Assembly (NCBI GenBank): GCA_026982035.1
Contig: JALSHW010000034.1
Coordinates: 1 to 5,618, forward strand
Reading direction: 5' to 3'
Source: Phycisphaerales bacterium
Lineage (GTDB): Bacteria > Planctomycetota > Phycisphaerae > Phycisphaerales > UBA1924
Length of the DNA: 5,618 nt
Below are positions 1 to 5,618 of the stretch, in pieces. Made by a program: the position numbers and the translations under genes. Within the stretch, counting starts at the first letter, position 1, and each line of letters opens with the position of its first letter. Under the pieces are notes generated by a model, which was not told the origin of the DNA, searched no databases, and saw only the letters and a list, made by a program, of their open reading frames with translations.

Positions 1-1
1 C

Positions 2-703
2 ACGGGATTCGATGTCGTCTACATCCAAGGCAACGGCAACTGGACCCAGAGCGACATGCCCCTTGATGCCCAGGCCATGATTCTCGACTTCGCCCAGGCC
101 GGCGGCGGGATCGTGTTTTCTGAGTGGATCGTCTGGATGGTTCAAGCCCGAGGGGTTATGCAGGTTCTCGCAGCAAGCATGCCCATTATCCCCAGTACAA
201 CCTTCCGCACGACTGCAACACTGACCATGACAGAAAACACAAATGACCCATTTGTTTCTGCTGGACTTCCTACAGATTTCACCATGCCACTCTCGTCGTT
301 TAGCGGCACAGAGACATTCCTTGAACCAAAGGAGAACGCCATCGTTTTCTATGACTCTGATTGGGTCGTTGGCGAACAAACTGGTGGGGCCGTCATTGGC
401 TGGGATATCTGTGGCGGACGAGTCGTCAACTTCTCGACCACCAACGGGATCAATCAAATCAACGACCCCAACTTCCAAATTCTCTTGGGCAACCTGATGA
501 CATGGGTCTCGCGTTCAGAAAAAGATGTCCTGTGTTCTGCAGATATTGCACCACCCTGTGGCTCGCTTAATTTCTCTGATATCAGCATGTTCCTCTCCCG
601 CTACAGCGCACAAGACGAGCGGGCTGATCTCAACGACGACACCAACTTTAACTTCCTCGATGTCAGTCTCTACCTCAATGCTTACTCAAACGGGTGCAAC
701 TGA
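2..703 (+). CDS. Dockerin-tailed extracellular protein, possible ThuA/GATase1-like domain (5' truncated)
   Basis: The frame is open from base 2, so the gene starts outside the window; 233 residues remain and the stop is TGA. The internal ATG at 56 is not a likely start because coding-like sequence precedes it. The N-terminal part reads like the end of a class-I glutamine amidotransferase/ThuA-like alpha/beta fold: FDVVYIQGNG (3-12) resembles a core strand with its turn, GGGIVFSE (about 33-40) a second strand, GGRVVNFSTTNG (138-149) and DPNFQILLGNLMTWV (155-169) the usual last strand and helix. Fold assignment is inference, and no catalytic Cys/His set is evident. Residues 178-233 are a dockerin-like tail that opens with CSAD and ends NGCN. 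Its second loop (DLNDDTNFNFLD) keeps Asp1, Asn3, Asp5, Asn9 and Asp12 of the dockerin Ca loop; the first is degenerate, with a PPC insertion. Such tails occur on secreted planctomycete proteins, so an extracellular location is likely. The gene converges on the TPR gene 11 bp downstream. Confidence 0.8.
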   Translation, partial: TGFDVVYIQGNGNWTQSDMPLDAQAMILDFAQAGGGIVFSEWIVWMVQARGVMQVLAASMPIIPSTTFRTTATLTMTENTNDPFVSAGLPTDFTMPLSSFSGTETFLEPKENAIVFYDSDWVVGEQTGGAVIGWDICGGRVVNFSTTNGINQINDPNFQILLGNLMTWVSRSEKDVLCSADIAPPCGSLNFSDISMFLSRYSAQDERADLNDDTNFNFLDVSLYLNAYSNGCN

Positions 704-714
704 CTGTTGGAAGT

Positions 715-2061
715 TCACTCCCGAGATTCGCTTCCGGCGGCGTGAGAATAGCGCCTGAGCAGTTCGACGATTCTTGGTTGTTGGCGTTCGATGCGGAGGG
801 ATCGTCGCATGGCGTCAACGGCACGCTCGCGTGATGAGCCATCGGTCTTGCCGTTCCAGAGGTAGTTGTTGAGTTCACACACCGCGATGCCGTTGAGTCC
901 TGGGTAGTGGTTTGGATCGAGATCCACCGAGGAGTTGAACGCTTTGAGAGCTTCATCGTATTGGCGAAGCCGGAAGTATCCTGAGCCGAGCCGTTCGTAA
1001 GCAACCGAGTCGGGCTCGATGAGTACCAGTTGTTCGAGCACCCCCACCATTTCTGCATAGCGTTGGAGTTGGTTGAGCGAATCGGCCATGTTCAGCAAAA
1101 GCCCAGAGCTTGGAGTCTGGAGCATATCGGCGGCCTGCTGATATTCGATGATCGCTTCTTCGTGCTGATCCATCGCTGCGTAAACATTGCCCAGGTGCAT
1201 CCGTGCTCGGCCGCTCGGTGGATCGGCGCGGACGGCTCGTTGGGCGTAGGGAATGGCTTGTTCGGCGGTACCAGTTTCCAGCAAGACCGTCGAGAGCCCG
1301 AGGTTCGCGTCGTAGGCGCTTGGACGAATCGACAATGCCCGGAGATAGGCCCGTTTGGATTCTTCGAGTGAGCCGAGTTTGTGGAGCACGCTGGCGTGGC
1401 GGTATTGAGCCATGTAGTTTCGGGGTTCGTTGCGGACGGCTGCGGCGTACTGCCGCTCGGCACGCTCAAGGTCGCCCATTTCCATGTAGATGTCGCCGGA
1501 CTCGATGTAGGCGCGGGTGAATCGTGGGTTGAATGCAATGGCTCGTTCGAGTTCGCGGAGTGCCGCTTCGAGGTCTCCGCTGGAGTACAACTCGACGGCT
1601 TTGGCCATGCTCCGTTCCTCGCGGGTCTTGGGAGATGGCAGGTCGATCATTGGTTCTGGCGGTGTAGTGCGAGTGGCTTTGGGTGGAGAAACCTGCGTGC
1701 TGTTGTCGGGGTTCTCGACAGCCGAGGGGCGTTCGTCGATGATTTCCATGATCACACGATCCAAGCTCTCGGGTTGATCTGGCGTTGTGTTCTTTCTTGG
1801 CCTTTGCTGTTGGATCCATTCGGATTGGGATTCGGCTACAGGTTGTGGTTGCGGTTGCGGTTGTTGATTTGAAGATTGCTGGCTTTGGGTATCTCGGCTT
1901 TGCATTTGGCTGAGTTGCTCGGCCTCGCGTTGGGCTTGTTTTTTGGCGCGGTGTTTCTGAACGGCTTTGCAGCCGCCAGCCGAACTCATCAGCATCGAAG
2001 CGGTGAAAACGACCCCAATGGTCAAGCGAAGTGAAGATGTGGTCGGTAATCTGTGCATCAT
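715..2061 (-). CDS. TPR-repeat protein, probable lipoprotein
   Basis: 448 residues; specific function not recognised. The N-terminus has a basic start, a hydrophobic stretch at about 11-27, then SSAGGC with Cys31. That resembles a lipoprotein signal, though Ala at -3 and Gly-Gly before the Cys make a loose lipobox. Residues 32-50 are basic and charged, 43-90 are Gln-rich with a (QP)4 run, and up to about 145 is a Pro/Thr/Ser-rich linker, probably unstructured. From about 149 to 427 there are seven to eight tetratricopeptide repeats of about 34 residues. The clearest are at 149-182, 183-216, 217-250, 285-317 and 353-386, with the usual G-D-L-E-x-A and A-(I/V)-x-x-x-P signatures. TPR arrays bind proteins, so a scaffold or assembly role at an envelope membrane is an inference. 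The start has two adjacent ATG codons (2061 and 2058) and only a weak Shine-Dalgarno. The SDR gene is divergent, with 55 bp between the two starts. Confidence 0.9.
   Translation of the reverse strand: MMHRLPTTSSLRLTIGVVFTASMLMSSAGGCKAVQKHRAKKQAQREAEQLSQMQSRDTQSQQSSNQQPQPQPQPVAESQSEWIQQQRPRKNTTPDQPESLDRVIMEIIDERPSAVENPDNSTQVSPPKATRTTPPEPMIDLPSPKTREERSMAKAVELYSSGDLEAALRELERAIAFNPRFTRAYIESGDIYMEMGDLERAERQYAAAVRNEPRNYMAQYRHASVLHKLGSLEESKRAYLRALSIRPSAYDANLGLSTVLLETGTAEQAIPYAQRAVRADPPSGRARMHLGNVYAAMDQHEEAIIEYQQAADMLQTPSSGLLLNMADSLNQLQRYAEMVGVLEQLVLIEPDSVAYERLGSGYFRLRQYDEALKAFNSSVDLDPNHYPGLNGIAVCELNNYLWNGKTDGSSRERAVDAMRRSLRIERQQPRIVELLRRYSHAAGSESRE
1840..1863 (-). repeat. Four-copy hexamer repeat encoding (Gln-Pro)4
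   Basis: Four tandem CAA-CCN units on the minus strand encode residues 67-74 of the TPR protein, inside its Gln-rich linker. Three-base-multiple slippage would change linker length without breaking the frame. Copy number is low, so variability is only possible. Confidence 0.7.
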
Positions 2062-2102
2062 GGAACCATTCTATCCAGCTTGTCATCGGCGTACACTCGT
2101 TC

Positions 2103-2109
2103 AAAGGAG
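2103..2109 (+). promoter_or_regulatory. Shine-Dalgarno AAAGGAG that fixes the SDR start
   Basis: AAAGGAG lies 7 bases before GTG 2117, a near-ideal match and spacing. An in-frame ATG at 2060 would add 19 residues with no SDR similarity and would overlap the start of the divergent TPR gene, so the GTG is preferred. Confidence 0.8.
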
Positions 2110-2116
2110 CCAGCCA

Positions 2117-2953
2117 GTGTATTCATCCGATCAACCCCGCGAATCCCCTCTTGAATCCCGCATTGCCCTGATCACCGGGGCCTCGGCTGGCATCGGTCAA
2201 CAATGCGCCCTTCACTTTGCCCAGTTGGGTGCCAAGCTTATCCTCAATGCTCGGCGAGAGCCAAACCTCGCCCAACTTGCCAAGCAACTCGACGACCAGT
2301 ACCCAACGACCGATGGCTCACCGAGAGCCGTCTTTGTCGCTGGGGACGCCGCCGACCAGTCCACCATCGACGAGATGATGGTCTCAACCGCACTTCTGAA
2401 CCCACAAGCGGGCCCTCAGGAGCAGAATTCTCCTGATATTGTCTTGGTCAACGCTGGTAGAGGGCTCAATGGGTCGGTCATGACCTCTGATACGACCCAA
2501 TGGGAGGAGATGGTTCGCACGAACTTGATTGGAGCCGCCAGACTCATCAGAAGTGCCGGTCATGCCCTCTCTGCACTCCAAGAATCTCGAAATTGGCCTG
2601 ACAAACCGGCTGATCTGGTCGTCCTGGGCTCGACGGTCGGGCGACATATCTCTCCATTTTCGTCGATGTATGGCTCAACCAAGTTCGCCGTCAACTCACT
2701 GGCCGAGGCGGCCCGCAGGGAACTGGGCCCCAAGGGTGTCCGCGTCTCGCTCATCGAGCCCGGGATCGTCAAATCCGAGTTCCAACAAGTCGCTGGATAT
2801 GACCAAGGCAAGTTCGGCGACCTCATGGACTCAATCTCCCCGGTGCTCTCGCCGATGGACATCGCCCGGACCATCGGGTTCATCATCTCCCAACCAGCAG
2901 GGATGCACATTTCGGATGTCGTCATCCGATCAACCCGGCAGGAATATCCATAA
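2117..2953 (+). CDS. Classical short-chain dehydrogenase/reductase (NAD(P)-dependent)
   Basis: 278 residues from GTG 2117, chosen for its strong Shine-Dalgarno. The protein is a cytosolic Rossmann-fold oxidoreductase. Cofactor motif TGASAGIG is at 20-27, and NARR (44-47) after the second strand favours NADP(H), as Arg there does in related enzymes. GDAAD at 76-80 corresponds to the adenine-ring contact, and the NAG motif is at 112-114. The full catalytic tetrad is visible: Asn136, Ser172, Tyr185 and Lys189 (YGSTK). The PG motif follows at 215-216 in EPGIVKSEF. The tail (PMDIARTIGF, then QPAGMHISDVVI and a final Arg-Gln) resembles the YdfG/3-hydroxy acid dehydrogenase branch, but the substrate cannot be read from sequence. 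It is somewhat longer than the usual 250 residues because of insertions around 60-70 and 95-106. It faces the TPR gene head to head and converges on the propeller gene. Confidence 0.94.
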   Translation: MYSSDQPRESPLESRIALITGASAGIGQQCALHFAQLGAKLILNARREPNLAQLAKQLDDQYPTTDGSPRAVFVAGDAADQSTIDEMMVSTALLNPQAGPQEQNSPDIVLVNAGRGLNGSVMTSDTTQWEEMVRTNLIGAARLIRSAGHALSALQESRNWPDKPADLVVLGSTVGRHISPFSSMYGSTKFAVNSLAEAARRELGPKGVRVSLIEPGIVKSEFQQVAGYDQGKFGDLMDSISPVLSPMDIARTIGFIISQPAGMHISDVVIRSTRQEYP

Positions 2954-2976
2954 CCCCCCAACCCCCCAACCCCCCC
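2954..2976. repeat. Three C-runs (G-runs on minus strand) at a convergent junction
   Basis: Directly after the SDR stop codon come C-runs of 6, 6 and 7 bases, each separated by AA. The minus strand therefore has three G-runs with TT spacers. Runs of this length can supply four GGG tracts, so a G-quadruplex (or i-motif on the C strand) is possible. No ordinary hairpin-plus-T-run terminator is visible in the 54 bp between the convergent SDR and propeller genes, so this element might help stop transcription; that role is inference. Confidence 0.7.
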
Positions 2977-3007
2977 ACTGACCTGCCATTCATCAATCAA
3001 CGCAATT

Positions 3008-4171
3008 TTAAGAACATCCATTGGCAAAGTCTTGAAGAAATCTGGAGACATCTAGGAAGTTCCAACTGCCATCGCCGGTGGTGTCGGCAATGGGATCTTG
3101 ATTGCCAAAAGCTTGTAAGAATGCGGAGACATCTAAGAAATTGAGATCCCCTTCGCCAGTCAAATCGGCAGAACATGCCAGACAATCGCTGACATCAAAA
3201 ATTAGAAGACCAGATTCACCATCAACCACATACGCCGTCGTGTCAACAACATCCACACCAAAAGCATTGTCCGGCGTGTCATACGCGCCAAGTAGCACCG
3301 CAGAAGCGGGGTCACTCACATCAAAAACAGAAAACCCCATCCAGCCATCGGCTACATAGGCCCTTGTCCCAACAACCGTCATGCTCTTGACAGAACCGAT
3401 CGTATTATACGAGCCGAGCAACACAGGAATCGCGGGATTACTTACATCAAATATATGAAAACCAGAGCTGGCATCGGCCACATACGCCGTGGCCCCGACA
3501 ACCGTCACGCTGCTGGCTAAACCTGGGGTGTCATATGAACCGAGCAGTGCCACAGCAGCGGGATCACTCATATCAAGAATGACAAAACCTGACCAACTGT
3601 TGGCGACATACGCCGTCGTTCCCACAATCGTCACATTCCGAGCTTCATTGATCAAGTCATACCCACCGAGCAAAACCGGAGCGGTGGGATCGGACACATC
3701 GATTATCTCAAGTCCGGTCCAGCCATCGGCCACATAGGCGGTGGTCCCCACAACCGCCACATCAAAGGCCGTGTCAGGCGTGTCATATGTACCAAGCAAT
3801 GCAGGAGCAGCAGGATCACTCACATCGAGAATCACAATCCCAGACATCCGATCTGCGACATACGCAGTCGTTCCAACAACCGTCACTCCAAAAGCAAAGT
3901 CCGGTGTATCGTATGAACCCAACAACACAGCAGCACCCGGATCGCTGGTGTCAAAAACCTGAAGACCAGAATCAGCCGCAGCCACATACGCTATCGATCC
4001 CACAACCACCACATCACGAGCGTCGTCCGGCGTGCCATACGAACCCAGAAAATCACTGGATTCACAAAGCACATCGTTGGCACTGGCAAACGAAACTGCA
4101 ATCCACAACATACAGACACTCGCCAATACACTCGACCAATTTGCTTGTTTTTTTGCTTGTTTTCTCATCAT
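3008..4171 (-). CDS. Secreted seven-bladed LVIVD-type beta-propeller with dockerin-like tail
   Basis: 387 residues. The N-terminus is basic (MMRKQAKKQ), followed by a hydrophobic core at about 13-28 and an Ala-Ser-Ala site after which cleavage at 31/32 is plausible: a Sec signal peptide. Residues 41-329 are seven consecutive repeats of exactly 42 residues (the last stops at 37), each with LLGSYDTP, VTVVGTTAYVAD, SGxxIxDVSDP patterns. These match LVIVD repeats, known to form beta-propellers on bacterial and archaeal surface proteins. Seven units would close one complete ring. Residues 333-387 are a dockerin-like pair: loop DLTGEGDLNFLD (336-347) and loop DTTGDGSWNFLD (363-374), bounded by Cys333 and Cys386. 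A role in surface binding or scaffolding is inferred; no catalytic residues are recognised. Two adjacent ATGs exist. GGAGG at 4174-4178 is only 2 bases from the first but 5 from the second (4168), so the real start may be one residue later. Confidence 0.93.
   Translation of the reverse strand: MMRKQAKKQANWSSVLASVCMLWIAVSFASANDVLCESSDFLGSYGTPDDARDVVVVGSIAYVAAADSGLQVFDTSDPGAAVLLGSYDTPDFAFGVTVVGTTAYVADRMSGIVILDVSDPAAPALLGTYDTPDTAFDVAVVGTTAYVADGWTGLEIIDVSDPTAPVLLGGYDLINEARNVTIVGTTAYVANSWSGFVILDMSDPAAVALLGSYDTPGLASSVTVVGATAYVADASSGFHIFDVSNPAIPVLLGSYNTIGSVKSMTVVGTRAYVADGWMGFSVFDVSDPASAVLLGAYDTPDNAFGVDVVDTTAYVVDGESGLLIFDVSDCLACSADLTGEGDLNFLDVSAFLQAFGNQDPIADTTGDGSWNFLDVSRFLQDFANGCS
3014..3175 (-). 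repeat. Duplicated dockerin-like half-units, 81 bp apart
   Basis: The two Ca-loop and helix halves of the propeller protein's tail are offset by 27 codons and remain alike in DNA. On the plus strand, 3044-3061 and 3125-3142 differ at only two of 18 positions (both start GGAGACATCTA). Each encodes NFLDVS plus the following helix. This fits internal duplication, or strong constraint on the shared NFLDVS peptide. Confidence 0.75.
3185..4051 (-). repeat. Seven 126-bp in-frame propeller repeats
   Basis: Blades by position: 3926-4051, 3800-3925, 3674-3799, 3548-3673, 3422-3547, 3296-3421 and 3185-3295. There is no insertion or deletion between units; only the last is short, by five codons. DNA copies are clearly related but diverged, so this is an old array kept by selection rather than a fresh expansion. 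Blades 4 and 6 replace the TPD/TPG turn (DLIN, NTIG), and blade 7 has VVDTT in place of VVGTT. Confidence 0.92.
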
Positions 4172-4173
4172 AC

Positions 4174-4180
4174 CCTCCTC
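4174..4180 (-). promoter_or_regulatory. Shine-Dalgarno GAGGAGG of the propeller gene
   Basis: The minus strand reads GAGGAGGGT immediately before ATGATG. The strong match supports the gene, and the spacing favours the second ATG at 4168. Confidence 0.75.
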
Positions 4181-4182
4181 AG

Positions 4183-4200
4183 AGTTTCTCCAAAGAAACT
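4183..4200 (-). promoter_or_regulatory. Leader hairpin just upstream of the ribosome binding site
   Basis: AGTTTCT and AGAAACT form a perfect 7-bp stem with a 4-base loop (TTGG on the transcript). The stem base is two bases from the Shine-Dalgarno of the propeller gene. It is AT-rich and of modest stability, and there is no T-run, so it is not a terminator. It could affect ribosome access or mRNA stability; this is inference. Confidence 0.5.
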
Positions 4201-4213
4201 ACCGAATATCACA

Positions 4214-4225
4214 CTTGCATGCAAG
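4214..4225. promoter_or_regulatory. 12-bp perfect palindrome, candidate operator
   Basis: CTTGCATGCAAG is a perfect inverted repeat with no spacer, 43 bp upstream of the propeller gene start, in the 114-bp gap after queF. It is a plausible dimeric regulator site, but only one copy is in the window, so chance is not excluded. Confidence 0.4.
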
Positions 4226-4285
4226 ACAAATAACAGGGATTCAGAGATATAAACCCCTTTGGCTGCACTGCAACATCTTTGTCGA

Positions 4286-4669
4286 TCACCGCCCGAGAAA
4301 ATGCCCTGGCACATCCCCGTGATCGGCACGGATGACTGAGCGGATACCCCCTCGTCCCTTCCAGTTGGTTTCGATCTGCAACCATTCTGGCTTGATCGCT
4401 TTGACCAGATCATCGCGGATGGTATTGGTGACGGCCTCAAAGAAACTTCCCTCATTGCGGAATGAATGGTAGTAGAGTTTTAATGATTTGAGTTCGATGC
4501 ACTGGCCGCCGTCTTTGGCGGCGACGGGCTGGTAGCGGAGCGTCACCACACCAAAGTCTGGGTGGCCGGTGATCGGGCAGACGGAGGTGAACTCCTCAGC
4601 CGTGTGTTCGATGACAAACGGGCGGTCCGACGGGGTTTCAAAGAGTTCGAGTATCGTTGCATCAGGCAT
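4286..4669 (-). CDS. queF: NADPH-dependent 7-cyano-7-deazaguanine (preQ0) reductase
   Basis: 127 residues from ATG 4669. QueF reduces the nitrile of preQ0 to the aminomethyl group of preQ1 using two NADPH, in the cytosol, on the way to queuosine in tRNA. The short, single-domain (YkvM-like) form is seen: FTSVCPITGHPDF (27-39) carries the nucleophile Cys31 and the acid Asp38; ELKSLKLY (59-66) is the QueF signature with Glu59; SFRNEG (69-74) and Glu78 follow; RGGI (106-109) is near the C-terminus. The usual His before that Glu is Phe77 here (FFE rather than FHE). An in-frame ATG at 4768 would add 33 residues encoded across the rpoC terminator and is rejected. No clear Shine-Dalgarno precedes 4669. 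No other queuosine genes are in the window. It lies downstream of rpoC in the same direction but beyond its terminator, so it probably has its own promoter. Confidence 0.95.
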   Translation of the reverse strand: MPDATILELFETPSDRPFVIEHTAEEFTSVCPITGHPDFGVVTLRYQPVAAKDGGQCIELKSLKLYYHSFRNEGSFFEAVTNTIRDDLVKAIKPEWLQIETNWKGRGGIRSVIRADHGDVPGHFLGR

Positions 4670-4714
4670 AGACCCAGCGTAGGCGCAGAGGGTCCAACTC
4701 GCCGAATATACTAC

Positions 4715-4745
4715 AAAAAAAGGACACCCCGTTGCGGGTGCCCTT
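4715..4745 (-). terminator. Rho-independent terminator of rpoC
   Basis: On the minus strand a 10-bp stem (AAGGGCACCC with GGGTGTCCTT, one G-U wobble) encloses a 6-base loop and is followed by seven T residues. It begins 30 bp after the rpoC stop and ends 45 bp before the queF start. On the plus strand the stem has an A-C mismatch and no T-run after it, so it acts in the minus direction. Confidence 0.9.
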
Positions 4746-4775
4746 GTGAAAAAACTACTTATTCTCAAGCCCGAA

Positions 4776-5618
4776 TCAGCCCTCGGTGCTGGTTTCGGCG
4801 GGGGATTCGCCGACGATCACATCACGGATTTCGACCTGTGGCGATTCGCCTCCGACTTCTCCCGAAGCAATTTCAGCGGCACCGGTTTCAGCGGTTTGAA
4901 GTTCATCGATGCCGAGGAGTTCGGCTTCAAGTTCGGCTTCGTCGTAGTACTCGTCGTCCATCATGGATTCTTCGAATTCTTCTGGGCTCACCAGCGTCTT
5001 GACGCGGATGTTTTGGTACTTACCAAAACCAGTACCGGCTGGGATCAGGTGGCCCAGGAGTACATTTTCTTTGAGCCCGATCAGTTCGTCCTCAGCGCCG
5101 CGGAGCGATGCTTCGGTAAGAACCTTGGTTGACTCTTGGAATGAGGCACCGGACAAGAATGATTCGCTCGACAGCGCCGCCTTGGTGATGCCAAGGAGCA
5201 GCGTGCGTGCCGATGCGGGACGGGCCCGTTTGGTCTTGGCGATTTCGCCACCTTCGGCCTCGGCCTTGGCGTTGGCTTCTTTGACCTCATCCTTGGGATA
5301 CAACTCATTGGCACGGAGCGGCGTTGACCCAGCATCGGTGACTTTGAGCATTCCAGCGATTTCGAGGTTCTTCTGACGGAACCTGAACTTGTCAACAATA
5401 TCATGCGGAAGCATATCGGTATCGCCGATATTTTCAACACGGACCTTCCGAAGCATCTGAGACAAGATCAGTTCGATGTGTTTGTCGTTGATGGGCACGC
5501 CCTGGGCACGGTACACATTCTGGACTTCATCAAGCATGTACTGCCAGAGGACTTCTTCACCCTTGATCCGCAGGATATCGTGCGGGATTTGTGGGCCTTC
5601 GGTGAGCGAATCGCCAGC
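4776..5618 (-). CDS. rpoC: DNA-directed RNA polymerase subunit beta-prime, C-terminal part
   Basis: The frame is open to the right edge, giving the last 280 residues of RpoC; the start lies outside. Highly conserved beta-prime blocks are readable: PHDIL (12-16), DEVQNVYRAQG (30-40), INDKHIE (43-49) with the following QMLRKV, LLGITKAAL (141-149), SESFLSGASFQEST (151-164), LTEA (167-170), GLKENVLLGHLIPAGTG (181-197). These form the end of the catalytic subunit near the secondary channel and omega-binding side. From about 211 to the stop there is a roughly 70-residue tail very rich in Glu, Asp and Ala, with little expected fold and no counterpart in E. coli beta-prime that I can recall. It is followed by a clear terminator, so this is the end of its operon. 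Confidence 0.98.
   Translation of the reverse strand, partial: AGDSLTEGPQIPHDILRIKGEEVLWQYMLDEVQNVYRAQGVPINDKHIELILSQMLRKVRVENIGDTDMLPHDIVDKFRFRQKNLEIAGMLKVTDAGSTPLRANELYPKDEVKEANAKAEAEGGEIAKTKRARPASARTLLLGITKAALSSESFLSGASFQESTKVLTEASLRGAEDELIGLKENVLLGHLIPAGTGFGKYQNIRVKTLVSPEEFEESMMDDEYYDEAELEAELLGIDELQTAETGAAEIASGEVGGESPQVEIRDVIVGESPAETSTEG

Noticed and set aside
715..1872. Other open frames on both strands within the TPR gene
   Set aside because: Low-complexity Arg/Pro/Thr-rich translations typical of off-frame reading of a GC-rich gene; the TPR frame explains the region fully.
1967..2116. Longer N-terminus of the SDR from ATG 1967 or ATG 2060
   Set aside because: These bases are the antisense of the TPR signal-peptide region and its start, while GTG 2117 has an ideal Shine-Dalgarno and places the Rossmann motif at the usual distance.
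3102..3962. Plus-strand open frames across the propeller gene
   Set aside because: Their repeated SGVSYEPS-like peptides are the antisense reading of the 126-bp repeats; no ribosome sites or known domains.
3185..4051. CRISPR-like array, because of regular spacing
   Set aside because: The 126-bp periodicity is coding and in frame, with diverged units and no separate repeat and spacer parts.
4246..4273. Possible promoter for the propeller gene (minus strand TTGCAG, 16 bp, TATATC)
   Set aside because: Only three and four of six consensus matches, and planctomycete promoters are poorly defined; too weak to annotate.
4670..4768. N-terminal extension of QueF to the in-frame ATG at 4768
   Set aside because: It would be encoded across the rpoC terminator hairpin, has no QueF similarity, and the family is complete from ATG 4669.
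4670..4775. preQ1 riboswitch upstream of queF
   Set aside because: Neither the class I pseudoknot pattern nor the class II conserved segments can be recognised, and the region is mostly taken by the rpoC terminator.

Overview
The window looks like a chromosomal segment of a planctomycete, most likely from the Phycisphaerae. Two predicted secreted proteins end in the same C-terminal module: a pair of dockerin-like Ca-binding loops with 'NFLDVS'-type motifs, bounded by a Cys-Ser-Ala-Asp start and an Asn-Gly-Cys end one residue before the stop. I know this tail from Phycisphaerales proteins (NCBI names them 'GC-type dockerin domain-anchored', as I recall). The placement is from memory of family features, not from a search.

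Layout, left to right. (1) The 3' part of a plus-strand gene for an extracellular protein with a possible ThuA/class-I-glutamine-amidotransferase-like fold and a dockerin-like tail. (2) Convergent to it, 11 bp away, a minus-strand gene for a probable TPR lipoprotein. (3) Divergent from that, a plus-strand classical short-chain dehydrogenase/reductase with a GTG start and a strong Shine-Dalgarno. (4) A 54-bp convergent junction with three C-runs (G-runs on the other strand). (5) A minus-strand gene for a secreted seven-bladed beta-propeller built from seven in-register 42-residue LVIVD-type repeats, ending in the dockerin-like module. Its leader holds a 12-bp perfect palindrome and a hairpin just upstream of the ribosome binding site. 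(6) Minus-strand queF, the preQ0 reductase of queuosine synthesis. (7) A Rho-independent terminator and, running off the right edge, the 3' end of rpoC (RNA polymerase beta-prime).

The genes do not form one pathway. rpoC and queF are housekeeping genes, and a terminator separates them. The TPR lipoprotein and the SDR are back to back with 55 bp between starts. The two dockerin-like proteins are on opposite strands about 2.3 kb apart and share a tail, which suggests a common surface or secretion route, but no cohesin or sortase-like partner is visible here. No RNA genes, mobile elements or CRISPR arrays were seen, and no gene-free stretch exceeds about 115 bp. I found no convincing new multi-gene system. 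The most unusual content is the propeller-dockerin gene with its structured leader, the shared Cys-bounded tail, and the G-run cluster at the convergent junction.
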